Below, piece by piece: positions 16,859 to 24,379 of a stretch of DNA of 32,464 bases. Source of the stretch: Chloroflexota bacterium. GTDB taxonomy: Bacteria; Chloroflexota; Dehalococcoidia; SpSt-223. Each line of letters opens with the position of its first letter. Position 1 is the stretch's first letter. The DNA is taken from positions 1-32,464 of the forward strand of contig JAILZB010000014.1 in NCBI GenBank assembly GCA_023512725.1, written 5' to 3'. A program made the position numbers and the translations under genes. Below the pieces are notes generated by a model. That model made no database searches and was not told where the DNA came from. It saw only the letters and a list, made by a program, of their open reading frames with translations.

Positions 16859-16878
16859 CGGACTAGCGTTGGAGCCGC

Positions 16879-17283
16879 TTGACTACCCCCAGGCAGGAGG
16901 CGGCGACGACGTACTACGCACCGTCCCCACGGTTTGGCGCCCGCCAGGCGGATACTGGCCGGCGGGTCGCGCTGGCGCTGATCGCCATTCTGGCGGTGGT
17001 GCTGCTCTTCGACCTGACCGCATCCGGTGCCCTCGCCCGGATCGCCGGGCCGGACGGCGACCGCTACGGCTGGGCGATGCACGAGCTGGCCCTGCGGGAG
17101 GCACCCCGGATGACAGCACCACGGGTCCAGATGGTTCGCCCGGGGACCAAGCTCAAGCTGATCGACAGTGCCGGAGGCGAGATCCTCGACCCGGCCCAGC
17201 CTGCCCCCTCCAAGTGGTACTTGGTCAAACCGGCTGATGGCGGGGAAGTGGGCTGGGTCTACTCCGGCTGGATCCGGCGCTAA
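16879..17283 (+). CDS. Small membrane-anchored SH3-like protein
   Basis: TM VALALIAILAVVLLFDL, then YGWAMHELALREAPRMTAPRVQMVRPGTKLKLIDSAGGEILDPAQPAPSKWYLVKPADGGEVGWVYSGWIRR. TTG start. Confidence 0.7.
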   Translation: MTTPRQEAATTYYAPSPRFGARQADTGRRVALALIAILAVVLLFDLTASGALARIAGPDGDRYGWAMHELALREAPRMTAPRVQMVRPGTKLKLIDSAGGEILDPAQPAPSKWYLVKPADGGEVGWVYSGWIRR

Positions 17284-17900
17284 GCTTCGAGATACTCCTT
17301 CGTGCTGGGGAGCTGCCCGCTCCGTCGCGGGTCGAAGGAGACGGCATCCGAAAGTGCCCGCGCCAGCCCTTTGAAGGCCGCCTCCGCCTGGTGGTGGGCA
17401 TTCCCCGGCACGAGCAGCCGGCAGTGGAGGTTCAGCCGCCCCTCGAGCGCGAACGTCTCGAGAAAGTGGGGGATCAGCTCGGTAGACAGTTCGCCCAGCC
17501 GCTCGCGCGCGAAGGGCAGGTCGATCACCGCTTTCCCCCGCCCGGAGAGGTCGATCGCGACCAGCACCAGCACGTCGTCCATCGGCATCAGGCTGTGGCC
17601 CATCCGCCGGATCCCTGCCCGGTCCCCGAGAGCGGCGAGAAATGCCTGCCCCAGCACGATGGCCACGTCTTCGGTGGTGTGGTGCTCATCGATCTGGCGG
17701 TCGCCCCGGGCGTGCACGCGCAGGTCAAACCCGCCGTGGCGGGCGAGGTGGGTGAGGAGATGGTCGAGAAAGCCGATCCCGGTCGTAATCTCGGCCCGGC
17801 CGCTCCCGTCAAGGTCGATCCGCACCGCGACCACGGTCTCAGCCGTCTCGCGCTGGCGCTCGGCTACCCGGCGGCCGAGCCGTTCTCCCGGCAACGTCAT
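17280..17900 (-). CDS. hisB: Imidazoleglycerol-phosphate dehydratase
   Basis: GIGFLDHLLTHLARHGGFDL, DEHHTTEDVAIVLGQA, PHFLETFALEGRLNLHCRLLVPGNAHHQAEAAFKGLARAL. Confidence 0.96.
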   Translation of the reverse strand: MTLPGERLGRRVAERQRETAETVVAVRIDLDGSGRAEITTGIGFLDHLLTHLARHGGFDLRVHARGDRQIDEHHTTEDVAIVLGQAFLAALGDRAGIRRMGHSLMPMDDVLVLVAIDLSGRGKAVIDLPFARERLGELSTELIPHFLETFALEGRLNLHCRLLVPGNAHHQAEAAFKGLARALSDAVSFDPRRSGQLPSTKEYLEA

Positions 17901-19012
17901 GCCGCCAACTCCTCGGGAGTGAGAGCGTGCAGTGCCGCCAGCAACCGGTCGGTGTCTTCCGGCCGCCCAACGCTAATGCGCACGGCGTTCTCCAGGAGCG
18001 GGGTCGCATAGTAGCGCACTAACACCCCCCGCTGGCGCAGCGCATCCCGGAGCGCCCGCGCGCTCCCCTGGCGAACCCAGCAGAAGATGAAGTTCGCCGC
18101 TGAGGGAAGGGGCTCGAGGAAGGGAACACGGGCTAGCAGGTGGGCGAGCCGCTCGCGCTCCGCCAGGATGCGCCCAACCGTCTGCTCGCGGTAGGCGCGG
18201 TCGGCGAGGGCGGCCCGGGCGGCAACGGCAGCAGCAACGTTGACGTTATACGGGGGCTTGATCTTCAGCAGGTGCTCGGCCACCACAGGAGGGAAGACGC
18301 CATAACCGACCCGCAGCCCGGCGAGGCCAGCCCATTTGCTGAAGGTCCGCAGCACCATCACGTGCTCGAAGCGCAGGGCGAGCGGGACGGCGCTCTGGCC
18401 GCTGAATTCTGCGTAGGCCTCGTCGATCACGAGGGGGATGCCCAGTGCCGCGAGGCCTTCGGCCTCGGCCGGGGTAAGCGGGGTGCCAGTCGGATTGTTC
18501 GGCGCCGCCACCCAGATCAGGCGCGTGCGCGGCGTAAGGGCGGCTGCCACCGCCGTAAGGTCGAGGTGGAAATCCGCCTGTCGCACCACCTCCACTACCC
18601 GTCCTCCCGCGACCTCGGTCGAGAAGCGGTACATCCCGAAGGTTGGCACCAGGTCGATCACCTCGTCGCCCGGCTCGAGGAAGAGTCGGCAGAGCAGGTC
18701 GATCAGCTCATCGGCCCCCGCCCCGAGCACGATCCGCTGCCACTCCACCCCGAGATACGCTCCAAGTTCGCGCCGCAGGTCATCGTGGGTCGGGTCCGGG
18801 TAGCGATGGTAGTCACGGTAACGTGCCAGGGCAGCCAGGACCTGGGGCGAGGGGCCGTAGGGGTTCTCGTTGGCATCGAGCTTGGCGATCTGCTCGACCG
18901 GGATCCCCGTCGCCGCGCTGATCGCTGCCAGCGAGGGCACTGCCGCGTAGCTCCCCGCCCGGCGCAGGTGAGGCCGGATCCAGTTGGCCAGGTCGGCTGC
19001 CGTCGATGTCAC
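17897..19012 (-). CDS. hisC: Histidinol-phosphate aminotransferase
   Basis: KLDANENPYGPSP, GAGADELIDLLCRLFLEPGDEV, NNPTGTPLT, RTFSKWAGLAGLRVGYG; 4-bp overlaps on both sides. Confidence 0.95.
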   Translation of the reverse strand: MTSTAADLANWIRPHLRRAGSYAAVPSLAAISAATGIPVEQIAKLDANENPYGPSPQVLAALARYRDYHRYPDPTHDDLRRELGAYLGVEWQRIVLGAGADELIDLLCRLFLEPGDEVIDLVPTFGMYRFSTEVAGGRVVEVVRQADFHLDLTAVAAALTPRTRLIWVAAPNNPTGTPLTPAEAEGLAALGIPLVIDEAYAEFSGQSAVPLALRFEHVMVLRTFSKWAGLAGLRVGYGVFPPVVAEHLLKIKPPYNVNVAAAVAARAALADRAYREQTVGRILAERERLAHLLARVPFLEPLPSAANFIFCWVRQGSARALRDALRQRGVLVRYYATPLLENAVRISVGRPEDTDRLLAALHALTPEELAA

Positions 19013-20352
19013 GGCGATCGCTCCTGCCGCAGCTCGACGGAGCGGGCATGGGCGGTCAGCCCTTCGGCCCGTGCCAGCGTGGCCGTTGCGGATGCCAGGG
19101 CACGCGCCTGCTCCGCGCTCAACGCGATCACGCTGATCCGCTTCAGGAAGTCCTCGACGGTGAGGGGGGAGCTAAAGCGAGCGGTGCCTCCGGTCGGCAT
19201 CACGTGACTGGGTCCGACCGTATAGTCCCCCAGCGCCTCGGTCGACTGCTCACCGAGGAAGACCCCCCCAGCATGCTTGACGGCGGCAACCCACGGCCAA
19301 GGGTCGCGCAGGTGGAGGCAGAGGTGCTCCGGTGCGTATTCGTTCGCCAGCGCGAAAGCAGTCGAAAGGTCCGGCACGATGATGATCCCGCCGCGGTTGG
19401 TCACGGCAGCCCGGGCGATAGGTGCCCGCTCGAGGGTGGCCAGCTGCTGTTCAATCGCCTGCGCAGTGGCGGTGGCAACGGCGAGCGAAGTCGTGATCAG
19501 GATCGGCTGGGCCAGGACATCGTGCTCGGCCTGGGCCAGCAGGTCAGCTGCGCAGCGTACTGGGTCGGCCTGGTCATCGGCAATGATCAATGTTTCGGTG
19601 GGGCCGGCGAGGGAATCGATTCCCACCCAGCCGGCGACGTGGCGCTTCGCGAGGGTGACGAACACATTGCCCGGCCCCAGGATTTTGTCCACCCGCGGGA
19701 TGGTCGCCGTGCCATAGGCGAGGGCGGCGATCGCCTGCGCCCCACCTATTCGGAAGACCCGATCGACGCCGGCCAGGTCAGCGGCAACCAGGGTGACCGG
19801 CGGCAGGGTGCCATCGCGGCTAGCCGGGCTGGTGAGCACCACTTCGTTCACCCCGGCCACCCGCGCGGGGACCGCCGTCATCACCACCGTCGAGGGATAG
19901 GCCGCCGTACCGCCGGGGACATACACCCCCACCCGCTCCAGCGGGCGGACCAGTTGCCCGTAGCCCTCCGCGAAGTCGAACCACGAATTCGGGCGCTGGC
20001 GCTCGTGGAAGGCCCGCACCCGGCTGACCGCGAGCCGGAGGGCGTCGACGACTGCCGGGGGGACGTGCTGGTAGGCCTCGGTGATCTCCGCACGACTGAC
20101 TTCGAGCGTATCGAGCTGCACGCCATCGATCCGGGCGGTGAGGTCGAAGAGCGCCCGGTCCCCTTCCGCCCGGACGGCAGCCACGATCCGTGCCACCACC
20201 GCCTCAGCCGAAAGCGCTTCTCCCCACTGTTCCTGGATGCGCTGGCGAAGGTGCTCGGGGAGCGCGACCGTCTCGAGCGGCTGACGGGTGATCAGGGTGC
20301 GGCGGGCTTCAGCGAGGTCGGTCAGAATGCGTACCGTCTGGGTGGTGGTCAT
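19009..20352 (-). CDS. hisD: Histidinol dehydrogenase
   Basis: From MTTTQTVRILTD; VYVPGGTAAYPSTVVMTAVPARVAGV, ILGPGNVFVTLAKRHVAGWVGIDSLAGPTETLIIAD, GPSHVMPTGGTARFSSPLTVEDFLKR. Confidence 0.96.
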   Translation of the reverse strand: MTTTQTVRILTDLAEARRTLITRQPLETVALPEHLRQRIQEQWGEALSAEAVVARIVAAVRAEGDRALFDLTARIDGVQLDTLEVSRAEITEAYQHVPPAVVDALRLAVSRVRAFHERQRPNSWFDFAEGYGQLVRPLERVGVYVPGGTAAYPSTVVMTAVPARVAGVNEVVLTSPASRDGTLPPVTLVAADLAGVDRVFRIGGAQAIAALAYGTATIPRVDKILGPGNVFVTLAKRHVAGWVGIDSLAGPTETLIIADDQADPVRCAADLLAQAEHDVLAQPILITTSLAVATATAQAIEQQLATLERAPIARAAVTNRGGIIIVPDLSTAFALANEYAPEHLCLHLRDPWPWVAAVKHAGGVFLGEQSTEALGDYTVGPSHVMPTGGTARFSSPLTVEDFLKRISVIALSAEQARALASATATLARAEGLTAHARSVELRQERSP

Positions 20353-20362
20353 CGCTGCGCTC

Positions 20363-21397
20363 CTAACGCGTGGGGGCGAGGGTGTCGCCGATGGTGGGGT
20401 CCAGCTCGCGGACCAGCCGTTCAAAGTAAGCTGAGCGGTCATCGAAGACGTAGGTCGTTGGGAGCACCGTCACCCCGCTGCCACCAACTGCCCGGAGATG
20501 CTCGACCGCTGGCAACAGCAGCTCAGCGCGGACGACGATCGCCACGGCGTACCAGCCGGTGGTTCCCTGGCCGTACACCCGGCTGACGGTCGGCCCGGCC
20601 AGCCCGGCCAGCTCCGGGCGCGCCCAGATCTGGCTGGCAACCTCCTGCTCGGATTCGCCACGGATGTTTGCCGTGATCCGTAAGTAGTTCGCGCCCCGCA
20701 TCCGCGCCTCGATCAGCTCCAGCAGCTTGCGCGTGGCCGCGATCCGCTCCGGGCAGGCCCGCAGGGTCTCGCGGTTGGCGATCAGGCAGGCCTGGGAGCG
20801 GAGGATCGTCCCCCCCTCGATCGTCTTCAGGTGGTTCTCGCGCAGGGTGGTGCCGCTGGAGGTGAGGTCGGCGATGATGTCGGCGTAGCCGATACTCGGC
20901 GCGGCTTCCATCGCTCCCTGGGAGGCGACCAGCGCAAAGTGGCTGATCCCGCGCGCGAGCAGGAAATCCCGCGTCAGCCGGGGGTACTTGGTGGCGATCC
21001 GAAGGTCGCGCCCGCGCTGGCGGAATTCCGCGGCCAGGTCGGCCAGGTCCCCGATGGTCGAAACGTCGATCCAGGTATCCGGCACGGCCAGCACGAGTTC
21101 GCACGTGCTGTAGCCGAGGTCCTCGATCACCAGCAGCAGCGGGTCGCCTTCGTTCTCGGTCTCCCGCACGGTATCCAGGCCCGTGATCCCCAGGTCGGCA
21201 CTGCCCTCGATCACCTGGCGGGCGATATCCGTTGCTCGCTGGAAGACGACGGACACTTCCGGCACCGCAGGCATCGTAGCGACGTACTGGCGGGCGTTCG
21301 GTCGGGCGACGCTCAGTCCCGCTTCGGCGAGGAACGCCAGGGTAGGGGCTTCCATCTCTCCCTTGCTCGGCAGGACGAAGCGCAGGGAACCGCTCAT
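20363..21397 (-). CDS. hisG: ATP phosphoribosyltransferase, long form (HisG_L)
   Basis: SLRFVLPSKGEMEAPTLAFLAEAGL, VIEGSADLGITGLDTVRE, ADIIADLTSSGTTLRENHLKTIEGGTILRSQACLIAN, plus C-terminal regulatory domain NIRGESEQEVASQIWARPELAGLAGPTVSRVYGQGTTGWYAVAIVVRAELLLPAVEHLRAVGGSGVTVLPTTYVFDD. Confidence 0.94.
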   Translation of the reverse strand: MSGSLRFVLPSKGEMEAPTLAFLAEAGLSVARPNARQYVATMPAVPEVSVVFQRATDIARQVIEGSADLGITGLDTVRETENEGDPLLLVIEDLGYSTCELVLAVPDTWIDVSTIGDLADLAAEFRQRGRDLRIATKYPRLTRDFLLARGISHFALVASQGAMEAAPSIGYADIIADLTSSGTTLRENHLKTIEGGTILRSQACLIANRETLRACPERIAATRKLLELIEARMRGANYLRITANIRGESEQEVASQIWARPELAGLAGPTVSRVYGQGTTGWYAVAIVVRAELLLPAVEHLRAVGGSGVTVLPTTYVFDDRSAYFERLVRELDPTIGDTLAPTR

Positions 21398-22590
21398 CGC
21401 GCTGCCTCCCGCTCGGCGAGCGAACCGACCACCCGTCGTTCGGTGAGAACGTTGACGTTATACGCGAAGCCCGCTGCGGGGACATCGGGTCCCCCAAGCG
21501 CGCGGACGAGCCCATCGTAGCGGCCACCGCCACAGAGAACGGCACCATCGCGCGGGTCGCGAATATCGAAGACGAAGCCGCTGTAGTAGCCTAGTTCGCG
21601 GGAAAGTCCAAAATCGACGGTCAGGCGGGTCACTCCTTCCCGCGCGAGGGCCGCAATCAGGGCCGCGAGTTCTTCCAGGGCGGGCGCGTGCACGCCCTCG
21701 GCCGCGCAGAGGGCGCGCGCCCGCGCCAGCGTCGGGGTGGCCTCGCCCGCCAGCGCCGCTAGTCGGGCGGCAAAGGCGAGCGCCCGCTCGATCGTGGCGG
21801 GGTCATCCCACCCGCCAAGCTTGCGCAGGAGGCGGCCGACGATCTCATCGGGGTGACGCGCGCCGAGCAGATCGACGTTGATGCTTTCGAGCAGGCCACG
21901 CACCACGACCCGTGCCCCCTCATCCCCCAGCGTTTGGAGCGCACGCTTCAGCTCGGCAGCGGCGGGCTCGGTAGCCGTCAAACCGAGTTCAGCGAGTTTC
22001 CGGCGTACCGTCTCCATCCCCCCTGGACGCCCGAGGAGGTCCATCCCGGCCACAATCGTTGCAGCCGTGCGCTCGGAGAGGCCAAAGCCACCAATCGCTT
22101 CAGTAAAGACGCCCACGTGGCCAAGGATAAGCTCGAACTCGCGCACGCCGAGGCGCTCCAGGCCGCCGGTGGCCAGCGCGAGCAACCGAGCGTCCACCTC
22201 CACGCCCGCCTGGCCGATCGCCTCCACCCCGGCCTGGGTCCAGCTGCGGAGTTCCGCCGTAGGGTCGAAGCGGAAGACTGGCCCGGCGTACTGCCAGCAG
22301 GCAGGTTCCCCCGCCCGGCCGACCGTTTCCAGGTAGCAGCGGACGACCGAGGCAGTGAACTCCGGCCGCAGGCTGACCCGTACCCCCCCGGGGTCGACGA
22401 AGGAATAGAGTTTGGTCAGCAACGGCCCCCCGGCCTTGCGGACGTACAGCTCGGTCGGCTCAAGGACCGGAAGCTCGATGCTCTGATAGCCGTGGTCAGC
22501 GAACCACTGGCGGAGCGTGTCGAGCACCTCCTGGCGAACCGCTTGGTCGGCCGGGAGGTAATCACGCGCGCCAGGCACCCGTCTCAGCAC
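21394..22590 (-). CDS. hisZ: ATP phosphoribosyltransferase regulatory subunit (HisRS-like paralog)
   Basis: RVPGARDYLPADQAVRQEVLDTLRQWFADHGYQSIELPVLEP, VSLRPEFTASVVRCYLE, YAGPVFRFDPTAELRSWTQAGVEAIG, LTVDFGLSRELGYYSGFVFDI, GGGRYDGLV; no anticodon-binding domain. GTG start at 22590 preferred (GGAAAG 6 nt upstream); ATG at 22623 is an alternative. Confidence 0.85.
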   Translation of the reverse strand: MLRRVPGARDYLPADQAVRQEVLDTLRQWFADHGYQSIELPVLEPTELYVRKAGGPLLTKLYSFVDPGGVRVSLRPEFTASVVRCYLETVGRAGEPACWQYAGPVFRFDPTAELRSWTQAGVEAIGQAGVEVDARLLALATGGLERLGVREFELILGHVGVFTEAIGGFGLSERTAATIVAGMDLLGRPGGMETVRRKLAELGLTATEPAAAELKRALQTLGDEGARVVVRGLLESINVDLLGARHPDEIVGRLLRKLGGWDDPATIERALAFAARLAALAGEATPTLARARALCAAEGVHAPALEELAALIAALAREGVTRLTVDFGLSRELGYYSGFVFDIRDPRDGAVLCGGGRYDGLVRALGGPDVPAAGFAYNVNVLTERRVVGSLAEREAAR

Positions 22591-22602
22591 GAAGCGCTTT
22601 CC

Positions 22603-22620
22603 AGGCCGGCAAGCCGGCCT
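22603..22620 (-). promoter_or_regulatory. Perfect stem-loop in the his operon leader abutting the SD
   Basis: AGGCCGGC-TT-GCCGGCCT (minus strand), followed directly by GGAAAG and GTG. Confidence 0.55.
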
Positions 22621-22638
22621 CATCTTGCTGGTAGCCCG

Positions 22639-22668
22639 ATTGTACGAGCAGCCGATCACCGAGTTCAA
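22639..22668 (-). promoter_or_regulatory. Sigma70-type promoter TTGAAC-N18-TACAAT for the his operon
   Basis: Minus strand: TTGAAC 22663-22668, 18-nt spacer, TACAAT 22639-22644. Confidence 0.7.
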
Positions 22669-22756
22669 ACGCTGGGCGGACGCTCACTAGCGCGGCAGGT
22701 GGCCACTGCGTATAGTAGCGGCGCGCCCGATCAAGCTGCTGCCGCGGAGGAGAACA

Positions 22757-24226
22757 ATGGCGCAATCCCCGGCGCGTCCGGCGCCTGCAGCGGTGGGTGG
22801 GCTGGCCGCTCTTGAGCGGTTCTTCAAGATCCGCGAGCGGGGCTCGACCCTTGGTACCGAGATCCGAGGAGGAGTCACCACCTTCATCGTGATCGCCTAC
22901 ATCCTGGCCGTCAATCCGGTGATCCTCTCGGTCAACACGCGGGGCAACGGCCCGGAGTTCGTCGCGACGGCCACCATGACCGCGCTCGCTGCGGGGGTGA
23001 TGACGCTCGTGATGGGGCTCTGGGCGAACTATCCCTTCGCACTGGCGAGCGGGCTCGGCCTGAACGCGTTCGTCGCCTTCGACCTGATCCTGGGCCAGCG
23101 CTTGCCCTGGCCGGCCGCCATGGGGGTGATCTTCCTGGAAGGCGTGGCCATCACCGTCCTGGTTCTCACCGGGTTGCGCCAGGCGGCCCTCGATGCCTTC
23201 CCCGCGAGCATCAAGCGAGCGATCGGTGCCGGGATCGGCATCTTCATCCTCTTCATCGGGCTGGTCAACGCTGGCTTCGTCCGCGTGCCGGTCGAGACGA
23301 TCCCCATCCAGGATGGGACCGCCGTCGGGCAACCGTCACCGCCGGTCACCCTGGCGCCCCTCACCGGCTACCCGGTGCTGCTCTCAGTCTTCGGGCTTGC
23401 GGTGGCGGCCTTTCTCACCGCTCGGCGGGTCCGTGGGGCCTTGCTGATCGCGATCATCCTGACGACCCTGCTTGGCTTCCTGATCCACGCGCTTACTGGG
23501 GCCGACATCTCGCACGCGCCTGGCCTGCAGGGCGAATTCCCACGCCAGTTGCCACCACCATCCTTTGCCACCTTCGGCGCGGGGGCGCTCAACGCCTTTG
23601 CCGTCTTCACCCTGCTGCCCGCCCTGACTGCCGTCCTCCTCATCTTCTCGGTGATGCTCTCCGACTTCTTCGATACCTTCGGGACGATGTTTGCCCTGGG
23701 GGAGCAGGCCGGGCTGATCGACGAGCACGAGAACCTGCCCGGCAGCGACCGCGTGCTGCTGGTGGATAGCCTGGCGGCAGCGGTGGGCGGTGCGCTCTCG
23801 GCCTCCTCGGTGACGACCTACATCGAGAGTGGGGCGGGGATCGCCGAGGGCGCGCGGACAGGTCTCGCTTCGGTGGTGACGGGCATCCTCTTTCTCCTGT
23901 GCGTCTTCCTGGCGCCGATCACCTACGTCGTGCCCCAGGAAGCAACTGCCCCGGCCCTGATCCTGGTCGGCTACTACATGACCGGCGTCCTCAAGGACAT
24001 CCAGTTCAGCGACTTCGCCGAAGGCTTTCCAGCCCTGCTCGCCATTACCGTGATGCCGCTGACCTACTCCATCGCCAATGGGATCGGTGCCGCAGTGATC
24101 GCCTACGTCTTCACCAAGCTCGTGGCCGGCCGCGCACGCGAGGTCCACTGGCTGATGTGGGGGATTGCGGGCGCGTTCGTCATCTACTTCCTGCTGCCGA
24201 TCGTGCGGGGTTGGGTCGGCGCCTGA
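22757..24226 (+). CDS. NCS2 family nucleobase (adenine/guanine/hypoxanthine) permease, AzgA/PbuG-like
   Basis: FFKIRERGSTLGTEIRGGVTTFIVIAYILAVNPVIL, GLGLNAFVAFDLILGQRLPWPAAMGVIFLEG, SDFFDTFGTMFALGEQAG, SSVTTYIESGAGIAEGARTGLASVVTGILFLLCVFLAPI. RBS GGAGGAG. Confidence 0.95.
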   Translation: MAQSPARPAPAAVGGLAALERFFKIRERGSTLGTEIRGGVTTFIVIAYILAVNPVILSVNTRGNGPEFVATATMTALAAGVMTLVMGLWANYPFALASGLGLNAFVAFDLILGQRLPWPAAMGVIFLEGVAITVLVLTGLRQAALDAFPASIKRAIGAGIGIFILFIGLVNAGFVRVPVETIPIQDGTAVGQPSPPVTLAPLTGYPVLLSVFGLAVAAFLTARRVRGALLIAIILTTLLGFLIHALTGADISHAPGLQGEFPRQLPPPSFATFGAGALNAFAVFTLLPALTAVLLIFSVMLSDFFDTFGTMFALGEQAGLIDEHENLPGSDRVLLVDSLAAAVGGALSASSVTTYIESGAGIAEGARTGLASVVTGILFLLCVFLAPITYVVPQEATAPALILVGYYMTGVLKDIQFSDFAEGFPALLAITVMPLTYSIANGIGAAVIAYVFTKLVAGRAREVHWLMWGIAGAFVIYFLLPIVRGWVGA

Positions 24227-24227
24227 G

Positions 24228-24276
24228 CCGCTGCGCTCTCCCGCCCTCAGGGCGGTCTCAGCGAGCGTCGCAGCGG
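24228..24276 (+). terminator. Nested stem-loop after the permease, candidate terminator or small structured RNA
   Basis: Outer CCGCTGCG (24228-24235) / CGCAGCGG (24269-24276); inner CCGCCC-TCA-GGGCGG (24241-24255). Starts 2 nt after the stop; no U-tract. Confidence 0.45.
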
Positions 24277-24379
24277 GGGAGCAGGCGGTGCATCCTGCTG
24301 GCTAGGCGAGCGGCCGTTGTGTACGATTCGCCGGCCATCCTGGCATCACACCCATCCCGAGGGTGGGTGGGAGAAGAAG

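Noticed and set aside
15792-16866. Plus-strand ORFs 15792-16748 and 16135-16866
   Set aside because: Overlap the minus-strand barrel-like and 4-Cys/SH3-like genes, which have RBSs and recognisable motifs; the plus frames have none.
19006-20586. 526-aa plus-strand ORF, the longest shadow ORF, opposite hisD/hisG
   Set aside because: Antisense to strongly conserved hisD and hisG; composition (H/R/G-rich, no domain) fits a high-GC antisense shadow frame.
22624-22668. hisZ start at 22668 (MNSVIGCSYNRATSK...)
   Set aside because: This ATG lies at or upstream of the predicted promoter -10 and TSS, so it would not be in the transcript.
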